Assembly (NCBI RefSeq): GCF_900186865.1
Contig: NZ_LT906480.1
Span: 2,498,001 to 2,562,000 of the forward strand
Direction of reading: 5' to 3'
DNA from: Stenotrophomonas maltophilia
Lineage (GTDB): Bacteria > Pseudomonadota > Gammaproteobacteria > Xanthomonadales > Xanthomonadaceae
DNA: 64,000 nucleotides
Under the pieces are notes generated by a model. The model was given only the letters and a program-made list of their open reading frames with translations, was not told where the DNA came from and did no database searches. The position numbers and the translations under genes are program-made. Positions 42,034 through 49,652 of this stretch are shown here, piece after piece. Position 1 is the stretch's first letter; the number at the start of each line of letters is the position of its first letter.

Positions 42034-42375
42034 TCACACGCGCTGGTGAGGCCTCGGCCCCGGTACTGGCAGGACACCCGCCACAGGATCGGCGTCAGGA
42101 CCAGCCATCACCCCTGAAGACCGCTTTGCGCGACGATGGGCGACCTCGGCCAGGTCAACGATACCGGCACGCCCGAACGGCCGTTTCTGGCCGCCTCGGG
42201 CAATCTCCATCATCCGACGCCATTCCTGCGCCTGTGCTGCCAGCAGAGAGAGCCAAGCCAGATCCTGCGGTTCCAGCTCACGGCCTTCGGGTGTGACCAG
42301 TCGACCGGCCTTAAACGAAAAACCGGCCCAAGGGCCGGTTAGGTTGCGATCACGCACAATCAGGCTCCATGCCAC
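42034..42375 (-). CDS. DUF3653 phage protein
   Basis: 113 residues with the DUF3653 pattern SLIVRDRNLTGPWAGFSFKAGRLVTPEG (about 4-31, split for description) and WRRMMEIARG. These are small putative regulators of inoviruses. Start GTG 42375 is tentative: the frame stays open upstream with a plausible sequence (QTGTELASTLGPAVAW). In the free phage the upstream gene is the repressor, whose predicted stop (42360-42362) overlaps this gene, so repressor and DUF3653 would form one minus-strand unit that integration splits. Confidence 0.75.
   Translation of the reverse strand: MAWSLIVRDRNLTGPWAGFSFKAGRLVTPEGRELEPQDLAWLSLLAAQAQEWRRMMEIARGGQKRPFGRAGIVDLAEVAHRRAKRSSGVMAGPDADPVAGVLPVPGPRPHQRV
42317..42340 (-). 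terminator. Terminator-like structure inside the DUF3653 gene
   Basis: Stem AACCGGCCC/GGGCCGGTT (42332-42340 with 42321-42329), followed on the minus strand by TTTTTCG. It falls about 35 bases into the gene, at codons for TGPWAGF, so it may act as an attenuator; or it may simply reflect the conserved codons. Confidence 0.5.
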
Positions 42376-42424
42376 AGCAGGGCCGAGGGTCGAGGCAAGC
42401 TCCGTGCCAGTCTGGCCCAGATGC

Positions 42425-42452
42425 GCAGAACATAATATACATTATGCGAAAT
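42425..42452. other. Right junction of the prophage (attR, dif-like site)
   Basis: XerD-type arm GCAGAACATAA (42425-42435, phage), central TATACA (42436-42441), XerC-type arm TTATGCGAAAT (42442-42452, host). Read on the other strand, ATTTCGCATAATGTATATTA matches Xanthomonadaceae dif as I recall it. Confidence 0.9.
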
Positions 42453-42588
42453 TATTAAGCTCCGCATGGTACCGGTCCGTGGGCGGTTTCGGCTTCCAAG
42501 CTGGGTGCTAGTTCACGCATGAAGGTCATGACTGCCACAACGGAAACGCCCCAGATCCCACAGCTGTCCGCCCGTACTTCCCCACAAG

Positions 42589-42708
42589 GACGCCCGCGAT
42601 TTCCAGATCTCCCCCAAAGATGCCCTTGATTCCTGGATCCGCACCTAAGACGCCCTCGATTTCTGGCTCCACATCCAGCTCGCCCTTGAGTTCCCAACTG
42701 CGCACCTG
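42589..42708. repeat. Four-copy degenerate 30-bp tandem repeat next to dif
   Basis: Units 42589-42618, 42619-42648, 42649-42678 and 42679-42708 share the frame GAnGCCCtcGATTTCnGGaT. The minus-strand reading frame 42455-42697 (80 codons) shows the matching 10-residue repeat (RNRGRLRCGS / RNQGHLWGRS). Nothing recognisable is encoded. The space between dif and the first island gene (42453-43055) holds only this repeat and the broken HMA gene. Confidence 0.7.
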
Positions 42709-42746
42709 ATCGGTCAGAGCTTGTTGTTCATCGCAAACACTCTTAG

Positions 42747-42992
42747 TGTGCCACCTGTGGTCACTGTGTCCGAACGGTCACCCAAGCCATTCAGGCCCTT
42801 GACCCCCACGCCCAGGTGGACGTCGATCTGGGCAGTGGCGTGGTCAAGATCGAGGGCCTGCTTGCCGTAGAACAGGCGGTTGAGGCTATCCAGCGGCAAG
42901 GCTATGTGATCGCTGCGGTGCTCCCTTCTGAGGCTGGTACGCCGGCCGCCCCGGCCGTCGCATCCTCCTGCTGCGGCGGATGCCACCGCTGA
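42747..42992 (+). pseudogene. N-terminally truncated HMA copper chaperone (CopZ-like)
   Basis: An open frame of 81 codons with the metal-binding core TCGHC and then VRTVTQAIQALDPHAQV, as in heavy-metal-associated (HMA) domains, ending in SSCCGGCHR. In frame, TAG (42744-42746) lies just before, and no start codon precedes the metal site. The first ten residues (MKFxVPDM in intact proteins) are missing. The C-terminal extension CCGGCH is an extra potential metal site. Confidence 0.7.
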
Positions 42993-43006
42993 GTCCGCGC
43001 GAGGGC

Positions 43007-43048
43007 TTGATCCTGATCAATGACAGTCGGCCCCAAGAGGGCTAGACT
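43007..43048 (+). promoter_or_regulatory. Promoter and operator of the cus operon
   Basis: Perfect palindrome TTGATC-CT-GATCAA (43007-43020), directly followed by ATGACA (43020-43025), a 17-base spacer and TAGACT (43043-43048). The predicted start of transcription (about 43055) falls on the ATG of a 26-codon ORF. The palindrome overlaps the -35, so it could be the site of a metal regulator, none of which is encoded nearby. Confidence 0.55.
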
Positions 43049-43055
43049 GGCCATC

Positions 43056-43136
43056 ATGAGAGCTCGCACGTCCCCTGCCCTGATCTGCCCAGCGTCCGCA
43101 GGCGCTGCTTCGGGCGTGCGGGAGCTGTCATGGTGA
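43056..43136 (+). CDS. Possible leader ORF of the cus operon
   Basis: 26 codons beginning MRARTSPALICPASAGAASG, starting at the predicted transcript start and ending four bases inside the next gene (stop 43134-43136, next ATG 43130). It may couple translation to the next gene. No homology can be claimed. Confidence 0.25.
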   Translation: MRARTSPALICPASAGAASGVRELSW

Positions 43137-43525
43137 GGCTGCTGAGGCGATGGCGGCGACCCCGTTCTCGTGCCCGACTGGCATGGCTGGGACTGTGGGC
43201 GCTGCTGCTGCAGCAACTCGCGCTGGTGGCTTACGCCTGTCCGCTGGAATCGGTGGAAGCTGGACAAGCGACCCTGATGGTCGGTTGCAAAGAGATGTCC
43301 ACGCCGGATCCCGATGCTCCGGCGTTGTGCGACCAGCATTGCCAGCGCGATCACATCGCCACGGCCGATGCGAAGGCCCCTCAAGTGCCTTACCAGCCCG
43401 CGCTGGCCGCCTTCGCGCTGGTGCAGGCTCTGTTGCCACCGGTACACGCGCAGTTCTATCGGGATGTTCCGGTGTGCGTGTCCGATCCGCCTCCCCTGCA
43501 GCGCTTCTGTAGCCTGCTGATTTAA
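43130..43525 (+). CDS. Small exported protein at the head of the cus operon
   Basis: 131 residues: a basic N-terminus (RRWRRPRSRARLAW), a hydrophobic segment (about 20-36) ending in AYAC, then a region with cysteines (MVGCKEM, ALCDQHCQRDH) and an H-rich stretch that could bind metal. Proteins of this kind commonly open czc/cus operons in Xanthomonadaceae, in the manner of CzcI. GGGAG is 6 bases before ATG 43130. Function uncertain. Confidence 0.6.
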   Translation: MVRLLRRWRRPRSRARLAWLGLWALLLQQLALVAYACPLESVEAGQATLMVGCKEMSTPDPDAPALCDQHCQRDHIATADAKAPQVPYQPALAAFALVQALLPPVHAQFYRDVPVCVSDPPPLQRFCSLLI

Positions 43526-43598
43526 GCCCCCTCCTGGATTGACCCGTGCTCGTGCTGCATGCGTTGCAGCGCGCTCGTTGTCGTTTCCCGGAGGTCTT

Positions 43599-44903
43599 AT
43601 GGAGATGTCTTTCTTCTTGCGTGCAAGGCGCAAGATGGCGTGTGGGTTCGTGTTTGCCCTGGCGCTCAGTGGTCCTGTGCTGGCGGCATCGCCCGCTATC
43701 CCGATCAGCTACACAGAAGCCCTACAACGGGCGCTTGCTAACGCCCCAACCCTGCAGGTGCGCCGATCGCAGATCGATGCCAGTACCGAAGAAGCCGCGC
43801 GTGCTGGCGCGCTTCCCGACCCACGTTTGATCGTGGGGCTGGCGAACTGGCCCGTCAGCGGACCCGATGCCTTCAGCTTGCGGGCCGATGAGATGACCAC
43901 CCAGCAAATCGGTCTGATGCAGGAGTTTCCTGCGCGTGCGAAACGACGTGCCGAGCACGCGTTGGCGCAAGCGACGCTGGCGCAAGCGCGCTCACTGTCG
44001 ATGGCCGAACAGCAGATGGTGGCCCAAGCGGCCGCGCTGGCCTGGATCGAGCTGTGGAGTACGCAGCAAGCCGTAGATGCGTTGGAAGGTCTGCGCGAGC
44101 CGGCCCGTATAGCCGAGCGTGCGGCGCGTGCTCGCTTGGCAGGCGGCACGGCCGGGGCCAGTGATGTGCTTGCCGCCCAGGCCGCCCTACTGCAGTTGGA
44201 CAATCGCCTGGAGCAGGTACATGCGGAGCACGCCGCCGCGCAGGCCGGCCTGGCGCGGTGGTTGGGTATTGCACCAGAGGCGATCTTGGCCAGTGGTGCG
44301 GCACCGGATTTTTCGCAGTTGCCATTGGAGCCCACCCAACTGCTGGCCAAACTGGACCAACACACGCCACTACTGGGCTGGGAGGCACGCGAGAGCTTAG
44401 CCCAGGCCCAGGTGGATGCGGCCGTGGCCGAAACCCGCCCGGATTGGAGTGTGGAGCTCACCTACGGACGTCGCGAGCGCGCACCCGACGGCATGGCGCG
44501 CAGCGACATGCTCATGGTGGAAGTGGGTGTGGGCCTGCCGCTGTTCCAGAAGAACCGCCAAGCACGAGGCATCGCGGCACGGCGGGCCGAGCTGGAGGCG
44601 GTGTCCGCAGAGCGCGATGAGGCCCGGCGCATCCAAGCCGAGTCGGTGCAACGCGCGATAGCGCGATGGCGCGGGTTAACCGGCCAGTTGGAGCGCCAGA
44701 ACACGCAGAGCCTGCCTTTGGCGCGCGATCGTGCACGCACGGCGTTGGCCGCCTACGGCGCCGGTGCCGACCTGCAGCCGTGGCTGGAAGCGCGGCGCGA
44801 TGAGATCGAATTGCACCTGGAGAACGCCCGTCTGCTGGGCGAACAGGGCCGTGCCTGGGCGGCACTGGCCTATCTGCTACCCCATGAGGAGAACACGCCA
44901 TGA
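43599..44903 (+). CDS. cusC: Outer-membrane efflux protein (CusC/CzcC-like)
   Basis: 434 residues, a TolC-fold outer-membrane factor with a signal peptide (to about residue 29, VLAAS). It has the two repeated OEP domains, each with ISYTEALQRALANAP / SLAQAQVDAAVAETRPDWSVELTYG-like pattern (described in part), and coiled-coil stretches rich in Ala and Gln. It forms the exit duct of the Cus-type RND pump. GGAGGT (43590-43595) precedes ATG 43599. It overlaps cusB by 4 bases. Confidence 0.9.
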   Translation: MEMSFFLRARRKMACGFVFALALSGPVLAASPAIPISYTEALQRALANAPTLQVRRSQIDASTEEAARAGALPDPRLIVGLANWPVSGPDAFSLRADEMTTQQIGLMQEFPARAKRRAEHALAQATLAQARSLSMAEQQMVAQAAALAWIELWSTQQAVDALEGLREPARIAERAARARLAGGTAGASDVLAAQAALLQLDNRLEQVHAEHAAAQAGLARWLGIAPEAILASGAAPDFSQLPLEPTQLLAKLDQHTPLLGWEARESLAQAQVDAAVAETRPDWSVELTYGRRERAPDGMARSDMLMVEVGVGLPLFQKNRQARGIAARRAELEAVSAERDEARRIQAESVQRAIARWRGLTGQLERQNTQSLPLARDRARTALAAYGAGADLQPWLEARRDEIELHLENARLLGEQGRAWAALAYLLPHEENTP

Positions 44904-46414
44904 GCCCGACCAAGACGCGTCTCACACAGCTCGCCGTGGCCCTCGGGTTGCTGGCGCTCGGCTTTGCCGGCGGCTACGCCTGGATGACTCGAACCTCTGA
45001 TACCACCCCGCCCCCCGGCACGAGCGTCGCAGATCAAGCACGCAAGGTGCTGTACTGGTACGACCCCATGGCGCCGGAGCAGCGATTCGACAAGCCGGGC
45101 AAATCTCCGTTCATGGATATGGAGTTGCTGCCCAAATACGCAGATGAGGCCATAGGGGGCGGAACGCAGATCGATCCGCGCCTGCAGCAGAACGTGGGCA
45201 TACGCACTCAGGAAGTGACGGTAGAGTTACTAGGGACTGCCGTACGCGTGCCGGGCACACTGACGTGGGATCTGACCCAGGAAAGCGTGATCAGTGCGCG
45301 CATGGAAGGCTTGATCACCCACGTGCAGGTAAAGGCGCCGTTTACCGAGGTTCGTCGTGGTCAAACGCTGGCCACCGTGCAGGCCCCGGCATGGAACGCG
45401 GCCATCGCCGAAGCACATGCCCTGAGCCAAGCTCAGTCCGCGGGCGCGCGTGAGCTGCAGGGTGCGGCGCAACAACGGTTGCGTTCGTTGGGTGTTCCTT
45501 CTGGCGCCTCGGCCAGAAGTGGCGTCGTGCTTAGCGCAGATCACAGTGGTGTCGTGACCGAGATCCTGGCACGCGAGGGACAGACGGTGATGCCCGGTAC
45601 GCCACTGTTCAAGATCAATGGGCTGGACACGTTGTGGCTGGAGGCCTCGGTACCCCAGGCAGCGCTGGGCACCTTGCGGCCGGGGACCTCAGTGCAGGCC
45701 ACGGTCAGTGCCTGGCCGGCAGAGCGCTTTGCCGGACAGATCCAGGCGTTGCTTCCCCAGGTCGACATGGCTAGTCGCACGCAGCGGGCGCGAATTGTGC
45801 TGCGCAACCCGCAGCGTCGGCTGGTGCCGGGCATGTTCGCCGAGGTTCTGGTGCAGCCCGACGCCGAGCAGGCCTTGCCAGTCGTTCCCACGGAGGCGCT
45901 GATCGCCACCGGGCGGGACAGCCGGGTCATCGTGCAGGATCCGGACGGGAGCTTCCGGCCAGTGCGGGTGAGTGTGGGACGTAGCGTGCAAGGGCGCACG
46001 CAAATCGTGGCAGGCTTGGCCGGTGGTGAACGCGTGGTCGTCTCGGGTCAGTTCTTGCTCGACTCCGAAGCCAGTCTCTCCGGTGCGTTGGAGCGCCTGG
46101 GTGCTGCACAACCGACACGCCCTGCCAGCGCATCAGGTGTGCACGAGCGCCATGACGCCGGGCACGAACCACGCACTGTCGTGCCGTCACCGTCCAGACA
46201 GCCGGCGCCTGTCGCGCCAGACACCTCCACCTCTACGCCGCCGCGCTGCCCGGTGCAGTACTGGTATGACCCGATGGTGCCGGAGAAGCATTTCGACAAG
46301 CCGGGCAAGTCACCGTTCATGGATATGCAGTTGGTACCCAAGTTCGGCCCCGCCGCAGCCGCTGATTGCCAGGCAAGCGAGGTCATGTCCGAAGCGATGG
46401 AGGGCACACCATGA
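44900..46414 (+). CDS. cusB: Periplasmic adaptor (CusB/CzcB-like) with duplicated heavy-metal-binding domain
   Basis: 504 residues: N-terminal membrane anchor (about 8-27); a heavy-metal-binding domain with YWYDPMAPEQRFDKPG (51-80); the adaptor hairpin, lipoyl and barrel domains (about 95-400); a Pro/Ser/Thr linker; and a second copy of the metal-binding domain at the C-terminus (454-483, YWYDPMVPEKHFDKPG). Having the domain at both ends is unusual. Methionines in DPM and FMDM are likely Cu(I)/Ag(I) ligands. The stop overlaps the cusA start. Confidence 0.9.
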   Translation: MSPTKTRLTQLAVALGLLALGFAGGYAWMTRTSDTTPPPGTSVADQARKVLYWYDPMAPEQRFDKPGKSPFMDMELLPKYADEAIGGGTQIDPRLQQNVGIRTQEVTVELLGTAVRVPGTLTWDLTQESVISARMEGLITHVQVKAPFTEVRRGQTLATVQAPAWNAAIAEAHALSQAQSAGARELQGAAQQRLRSLGVPSGASARSGVVLSADHSGVVTEILAREGQTVMPGTPLFKINGLDTLWLEASVPQAALGTLRPGTSVQATVSAWPAERFAGQIQALLPQVDMASRTQRARIVLRNPQRRLVPGMFAEVLVQPDAEQALPVVPTEALIATGRDSRVIVQDPDGSFRPVRVSVGRSVQGRTQIVAGLAGGERVVVSGQFLLDSEASLSGALERLGAAQPTRPASASGVHERHDAGHEPRTVVPSPSRQPAPVAPDTSTSTPPRCPVQYWYDPMVPEKHFDKPGKSPFMDMQLVPKFGPAAAADCQASEVMSEAMEGTP

Positions 46415-49400
46415 TCGCGCGCCTGATCCATGCTTGCATCGCCAATCGCGTGCTGGTGCTGGTTGCCGCCGCGCTGCTGGCGGTGGTCGGTATCTGGTCG
46501 GTAAAGAACACGCCGCTGGATGCGCTGCCGGACCTGTCCGATACCCAGGTCATCATCCGCACGCAATGGGCGGGGCAAACCCCGCGCATCATCGAAGACC
46601 AGGTCACCTACCCGTTGGCCACCACGATGTTGTCCGTGCCGGGCGTGAAGGCGGTACGCGGCTTCTCCTTCTTCGGTGATTCATTCGTCTACATCCTGTT
46701 TGACGATGCCACTGATCTTTACTGGGCGCGCTCTCGAGTGCTCGAGTACTTGAGCCAGGTACGCGATCGACTTCCGCCGAATGTGAATCCGGCGCTGGGT
46801 CCTGATGCGACAGGACTGGGCTGGATCTACCAGTACGCCTTGGTGGATCGGACAGGTCAACGTGATGTGGGGCAGCTGCGTGCGTTGCAGGACTGGTTTC
46901 TTCGTTATGAGCTAAAAACCGTGCCGGACGTGGCTGAAGTAGCCAGTGTGGGCGGTGCGGTGCGCGCCTGGCAGATCCAGCCCGATCCGCAGGCGTTGGC
47001 GGCCCGTGGACTGACGGTGGCCGAGCTCATCGAGGCGGTGGATGCGGCCAACGGCGCTACCGGGGGCTCGGTGATCGAACAAGGCGAAGCCGAACTGATG
47101 GTGCGCAGCGAAGGCTACCTGCGCACACAGGAGGCGTTCGAACAGGTGCCGGTAACCGGCAACGACGGCATCCCCGTCCTGCTCGGCGAGGTGGCCACGA
47201 TCAGTCGCGGGCCGGTCTTCCGTCGTGGTATCGCAGAGTTGGATGGTCAAGGTGAGGTGGCCGGCGGCGTGATCGTCCTGCGGACCGGCAAGGATGCCTT
47301 GGGGGCCATTCGGAACGTCAAAGCGCGACTGCAGGCGTTGCAATCCAGCTTGCCCGAGGGCGTGGAAGTGGTGCCGGTGTACGACCGCTCCGAGCTGATC
47401 CAGGATGCGGTACGCAACCTCACCCACAAGCTTGGCGAAGAGTTTCTGGTCGTAGCGCTGGTATGCCTGCTGTTCCTGTGGCACCTACGCTCGGCGTTGG
47501 TGGCCGTCATCACCCTGCCTTTGGGTATCCTGGCGGCCTTCATCGTGATGCACGCCCAGGGGATCTCCGCCAACTTGCTGTCATTAGGCGGCATCGCCAT
47601 CGCCATTGGTGCGATGGTCGATGCAGCGGTGGTGATGATCGAAAATGCACACAAGCATCTGGAGCACTGGCGGGAGGCGCACGGCCGGGAACCTCAGGGT
47701 GAGGAGCGCTGGCAGCTGATGGCCCGCTCGGCGGCCGAGGTCGGACCGGCCCTGTTCGCCAGCTTGCTGGTCATCACCCTGTCTTTCGTGCCGGTTTTTG
47801 CCCTGCAGGCGCAGGAAGGGCGATTGTTCTCGCCTCTGGCCTACACCAAGACCTACGCGATGGCCGCCGCAGCAGGGTTGTCGGTGACCTTGATCCCCGT
47901 CTTGATGGGCTACCTGATCCGCGGCCGCATCCGCCCGGAACAGCAGAACCCCATCAATCGCATCCTGATCGCTGGCTATCGGCCCATCCTGCTGTGGGTC
48001 CTCAAACATCCCGGTGTCACCTTGCTGCTCAGCGGCCTGCTGCTAGTGCTCACCTTGATCCCCTTTAGCCGGTTGGGCAGTGAGTTCATGCCGCCCTTGG
48101 AAGAAGGCAGCCTGTTGTACATGCCCACGGCCCTGCCCGGCCTGTCCGCCGACAAGGCCCGTCAGTTGCTCCAGCTCTCGGGCCGGATGATCAAGACCGT
48201 ACCGGAGGTTGAGCACGTGTTCGGCAAGGCGGGCCGTGCCGAAAGTGCGACCGATCCGGCACCGATCGAAATGTTTGAGACCACCGTGACCTTCAAGCCG
48301 CGGGATCAATGGCGCCCGGGCATGACCCCCCAGAAGCTACGCCAGGAGTTGGACGCAGCGGTCAAGATTCCCGGTCTGACCAACCTATGGGTCCCGCCCA
48401 TTCGCAATCGCATCGATATGTTGGCCACCGGCATCAAGAGCCCGATTGGGATCAAGGTCTCCGGACCCGATGTGGAGCAGATCGAGCGCCTGAGCCAGCA
48501 GATCGAGCAGGTGGCCAAGACTGTGCCCGGCGTGAGTTCGGCACTGGCCGAACGCGTCACGGGTGGGCGCTATGTCGATGTACAGGTGCGCCCGGAAATC
48601 GCTGCACGTTACGGATTCACTCAAGGCCAACTCCAGCAACTGATTGCCACGGTCGTTGGCGGTGATCCAATCGGGGAAACGATCGAGGGGCGCGAACGCT
48701 ATCCCATCGTCTTGCGCTACCCCCGTGGCCAGCGTGACTCGTTGCAGGCCTTGCAGGATCTGCCGCTGATCGCGCCAGGCGGTGTGCAACTGACCTTGAG
48801 CCAGGTGGCGGAGCTGTCAATCAGCCCAGGCCCGCCGATGCTCAAGAGCGATAACGGCCGGTTGGTGGGCTACATCTACGTGGATGTGGCCGATCGCGAC
48901 TTGGGATCGGTGGTCCAGGACCTGCAAGCCGCGGTGCAGACCCAGGTGAGTTTGCCTGCCGGCTATGGTCTGGCGTGGTCGGGGCAGTACGAGTATCTGC
49001 AACGGGCTTTGGCACGCCTGCAATGGGTGGTGCCCGCGGCGTTGGCGATCATCTTCCTGGTCATCTGGATGGTGTTTCGCCGGCTTAGCGATGTATCCAT
49101 CATCCTGCTCAGCTTGCCCTTGGCGTTGGTGGGCGGTTTCTGGTTGATCTGGGGGCTGGGCCATGCGATTTCGGTGGCCAGCATGATCGGATTCATCGCC
49201 CTGGGCGGCGTTGCGGCTGAGTTCGGCGTCATCATGCTGCTGTACCTGCGTCATGCCTGGGAGCAGCGCTTGGCCAGCGGTGCGCCGGAAGATGTGTCTA
49301 CCCTGCAAGAGGCTATCTACGAAGGCGCCGTGCAACGGGTGCGCCCGAAGGCGATGACGGTAGCCGTCATCCTGGCCGGGTTGTTTCCGCTTTTCGTCGG

Positions 49401-49551
49401 TGCCGGTGCCGGCTCGGAGGTCATGCAACGTATCGCCGCGCCGATGCTGGGTGGCATGCTCACCGCACCGGTGCTCTCTATGGTGGTGATTCCCGCAGCG
49501 TTCTATCTAGTGCGGCGACGTGGATTGCGCGCGGCGCGGGGCGACCAATGA
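46411..49551 (+). CDS. cusA: Copper/silver RND efflux transporter (CusA)
   Basis: 1,046 residues, 12 transmembrane segments and two large periplasmic loops. It follows E. coli CusA closely in NLWVPPIRNRIDMLATGIKS (about 660-679) and MPPLEEGSLLYMP (about 560-572), where Met residues (equivalent to the Met triad) bind Cu(I). Proton-relay charges lie in GAMVDAAVVMIENAHK (about 402-417). ATG 46411 overlaps the cusB stop. It exports Cu(I)/Ag(I) from periplasm and cytoplasm through cusBC. Confidence 0.95.
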   Translation: MIARLIHACIANRVLVLVAAALLAVVGIWSVKNTPLDALPDLSDTQVIIRTQWAGQTPRIIEDQVTYPLATTMLSVPGVKAVRGFSFFGDSFVYILFDDATDLYWARSRVLEYLSQVRDRLPPNVNPALGPDATGLGWIYQYALVDRTGQRDVGQLRALQDWFLRYELKTVPDVAEVASVGGAVRAWQIQPDPQALAARGLTVAELIEAVDAANGATGGSVIEQGEAELMVRSEGYLRTQEAFEQVPVTGNDGIPVLLGEVATISRGPVFRRGIAELDGQGEVAGGVIVLRTGKDALGAIRNVKARLQALQSSLPEGVEVVPVYDRSELIQDAVRNLTHKLGEEFLVVALVCLLFLWHLRSALVAVITLPLGILAAFIVMHAQGISANLLSLGGIAIAIGAMVDAAVVMIENAHKHLEHWREAHGREPQGEERWQLMARSAAEVGPALFASLLVITLSFVPVFALQAQEGRLFSPLAYTKTYAMAAAAGLSVTLIPVLMGYLIRGRIRPEQQNPINRILIAGYRPILLWVLKHPGVTLLLSGLLLVLTLIPFSRLGSEFMPPLEEGSLLYMPTALPGLSADKARQLLQLSGRMIKTVPEVEHVFGKAGRAESATDPAPIEMFETTVTFKPRDQWRPGMTPQKLRQELDAAVKIPGLTNLWVPPIRNRIDMLATGIKSPIGIKVSGPDVEQIERLSQQIEQVAKTVPGVSSALAERVTGGRYVDVQVRPEIAARYGFTQGQLQQLIATVVGGDPIGETIEGRERYPIVLRYPRGQRDSLQALQDLPLIAPGGVQLTLSQVAELSISPGPPMLKSDNGRLVGYIYVDVADRDLGSVVQDLQAAVQTQVSLPAGYGLAWSGQYEYLQRALARLQWVVPAALAIIFLVIWMVFRRLSDVSIILLSLPLALVGGFWLIWGLGHAISVASMIGFIALGGVAAEFGVIMLLYLRHAWEQRLASGAPEDVSTLQEAIYEGAVQRVRPKAMTVAVILAGLFPLFVGAGAGSEVMQRIAAPMLGGMLTAPVLSMVVIPAAFYLVRRRGLRAARGDQ

Positions 49552-49583
49552 GAGACAGACTGAGCACTTGAGGTAAGTCCCCA

Positions 49584-49623
49584 CAAAAAGACGCCAGTCA
49601 TGGAAGAAGTCATGACTGGCGTC
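49584..49623 (-). terminator. Terminator of the DUF4198 gene
   Basis: Perfect 13-bp stem GACGCCAGTCATG/CATGACTGGCGTC (49590-49602 with 49611-49623), followed on the minus strand by TTTTTGTGG. It also lies 40 bases past the cusA stop and may serve both strands. Confidence 0.85.
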
Positions 49624-49652
49624 AAAGGGGAGAGTACCGCCTACATGCTTAC

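Larger units (their letters stand above)
36568..42441. mobile_element. Complete filamentous (inovirus-type) prophage integrated at dif
   Basis: Flanked by two XerCD-type recombination sites that share ACATAATATACA. The phage genome is predicted at 5,868 bp (36568 to 42435). Its genes in order are: repressor (minus), small membrane protein, replication initiator, ssDNA-binding protein, minor and major coat proteins, adsorption protein pIII, DUF2523, Zot/pI, then two minus-strand genes. It encodes no integrase or transposase, so it relies on host XerC/XerD, as the Xanthomonas phage Lf and the S. maltophilia SMA phages do. No pIV secretin gene is present, so it must use a host secretin for export. 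Confidence 0.92.

Noticed and set aside
42455..42697. 80-codon minus-strand ORF with a 10-residue repeat beside dif
   Set aside because: The repeat is explained by the 30-bp DNA tandem repeat; there is no ribosome site or known family, so it is not called as a gene.
42589..42708. CRISPR array
   Set aside because: The units are directly adjacent with no unique spacers and are too divergent for CRISPR repeats.
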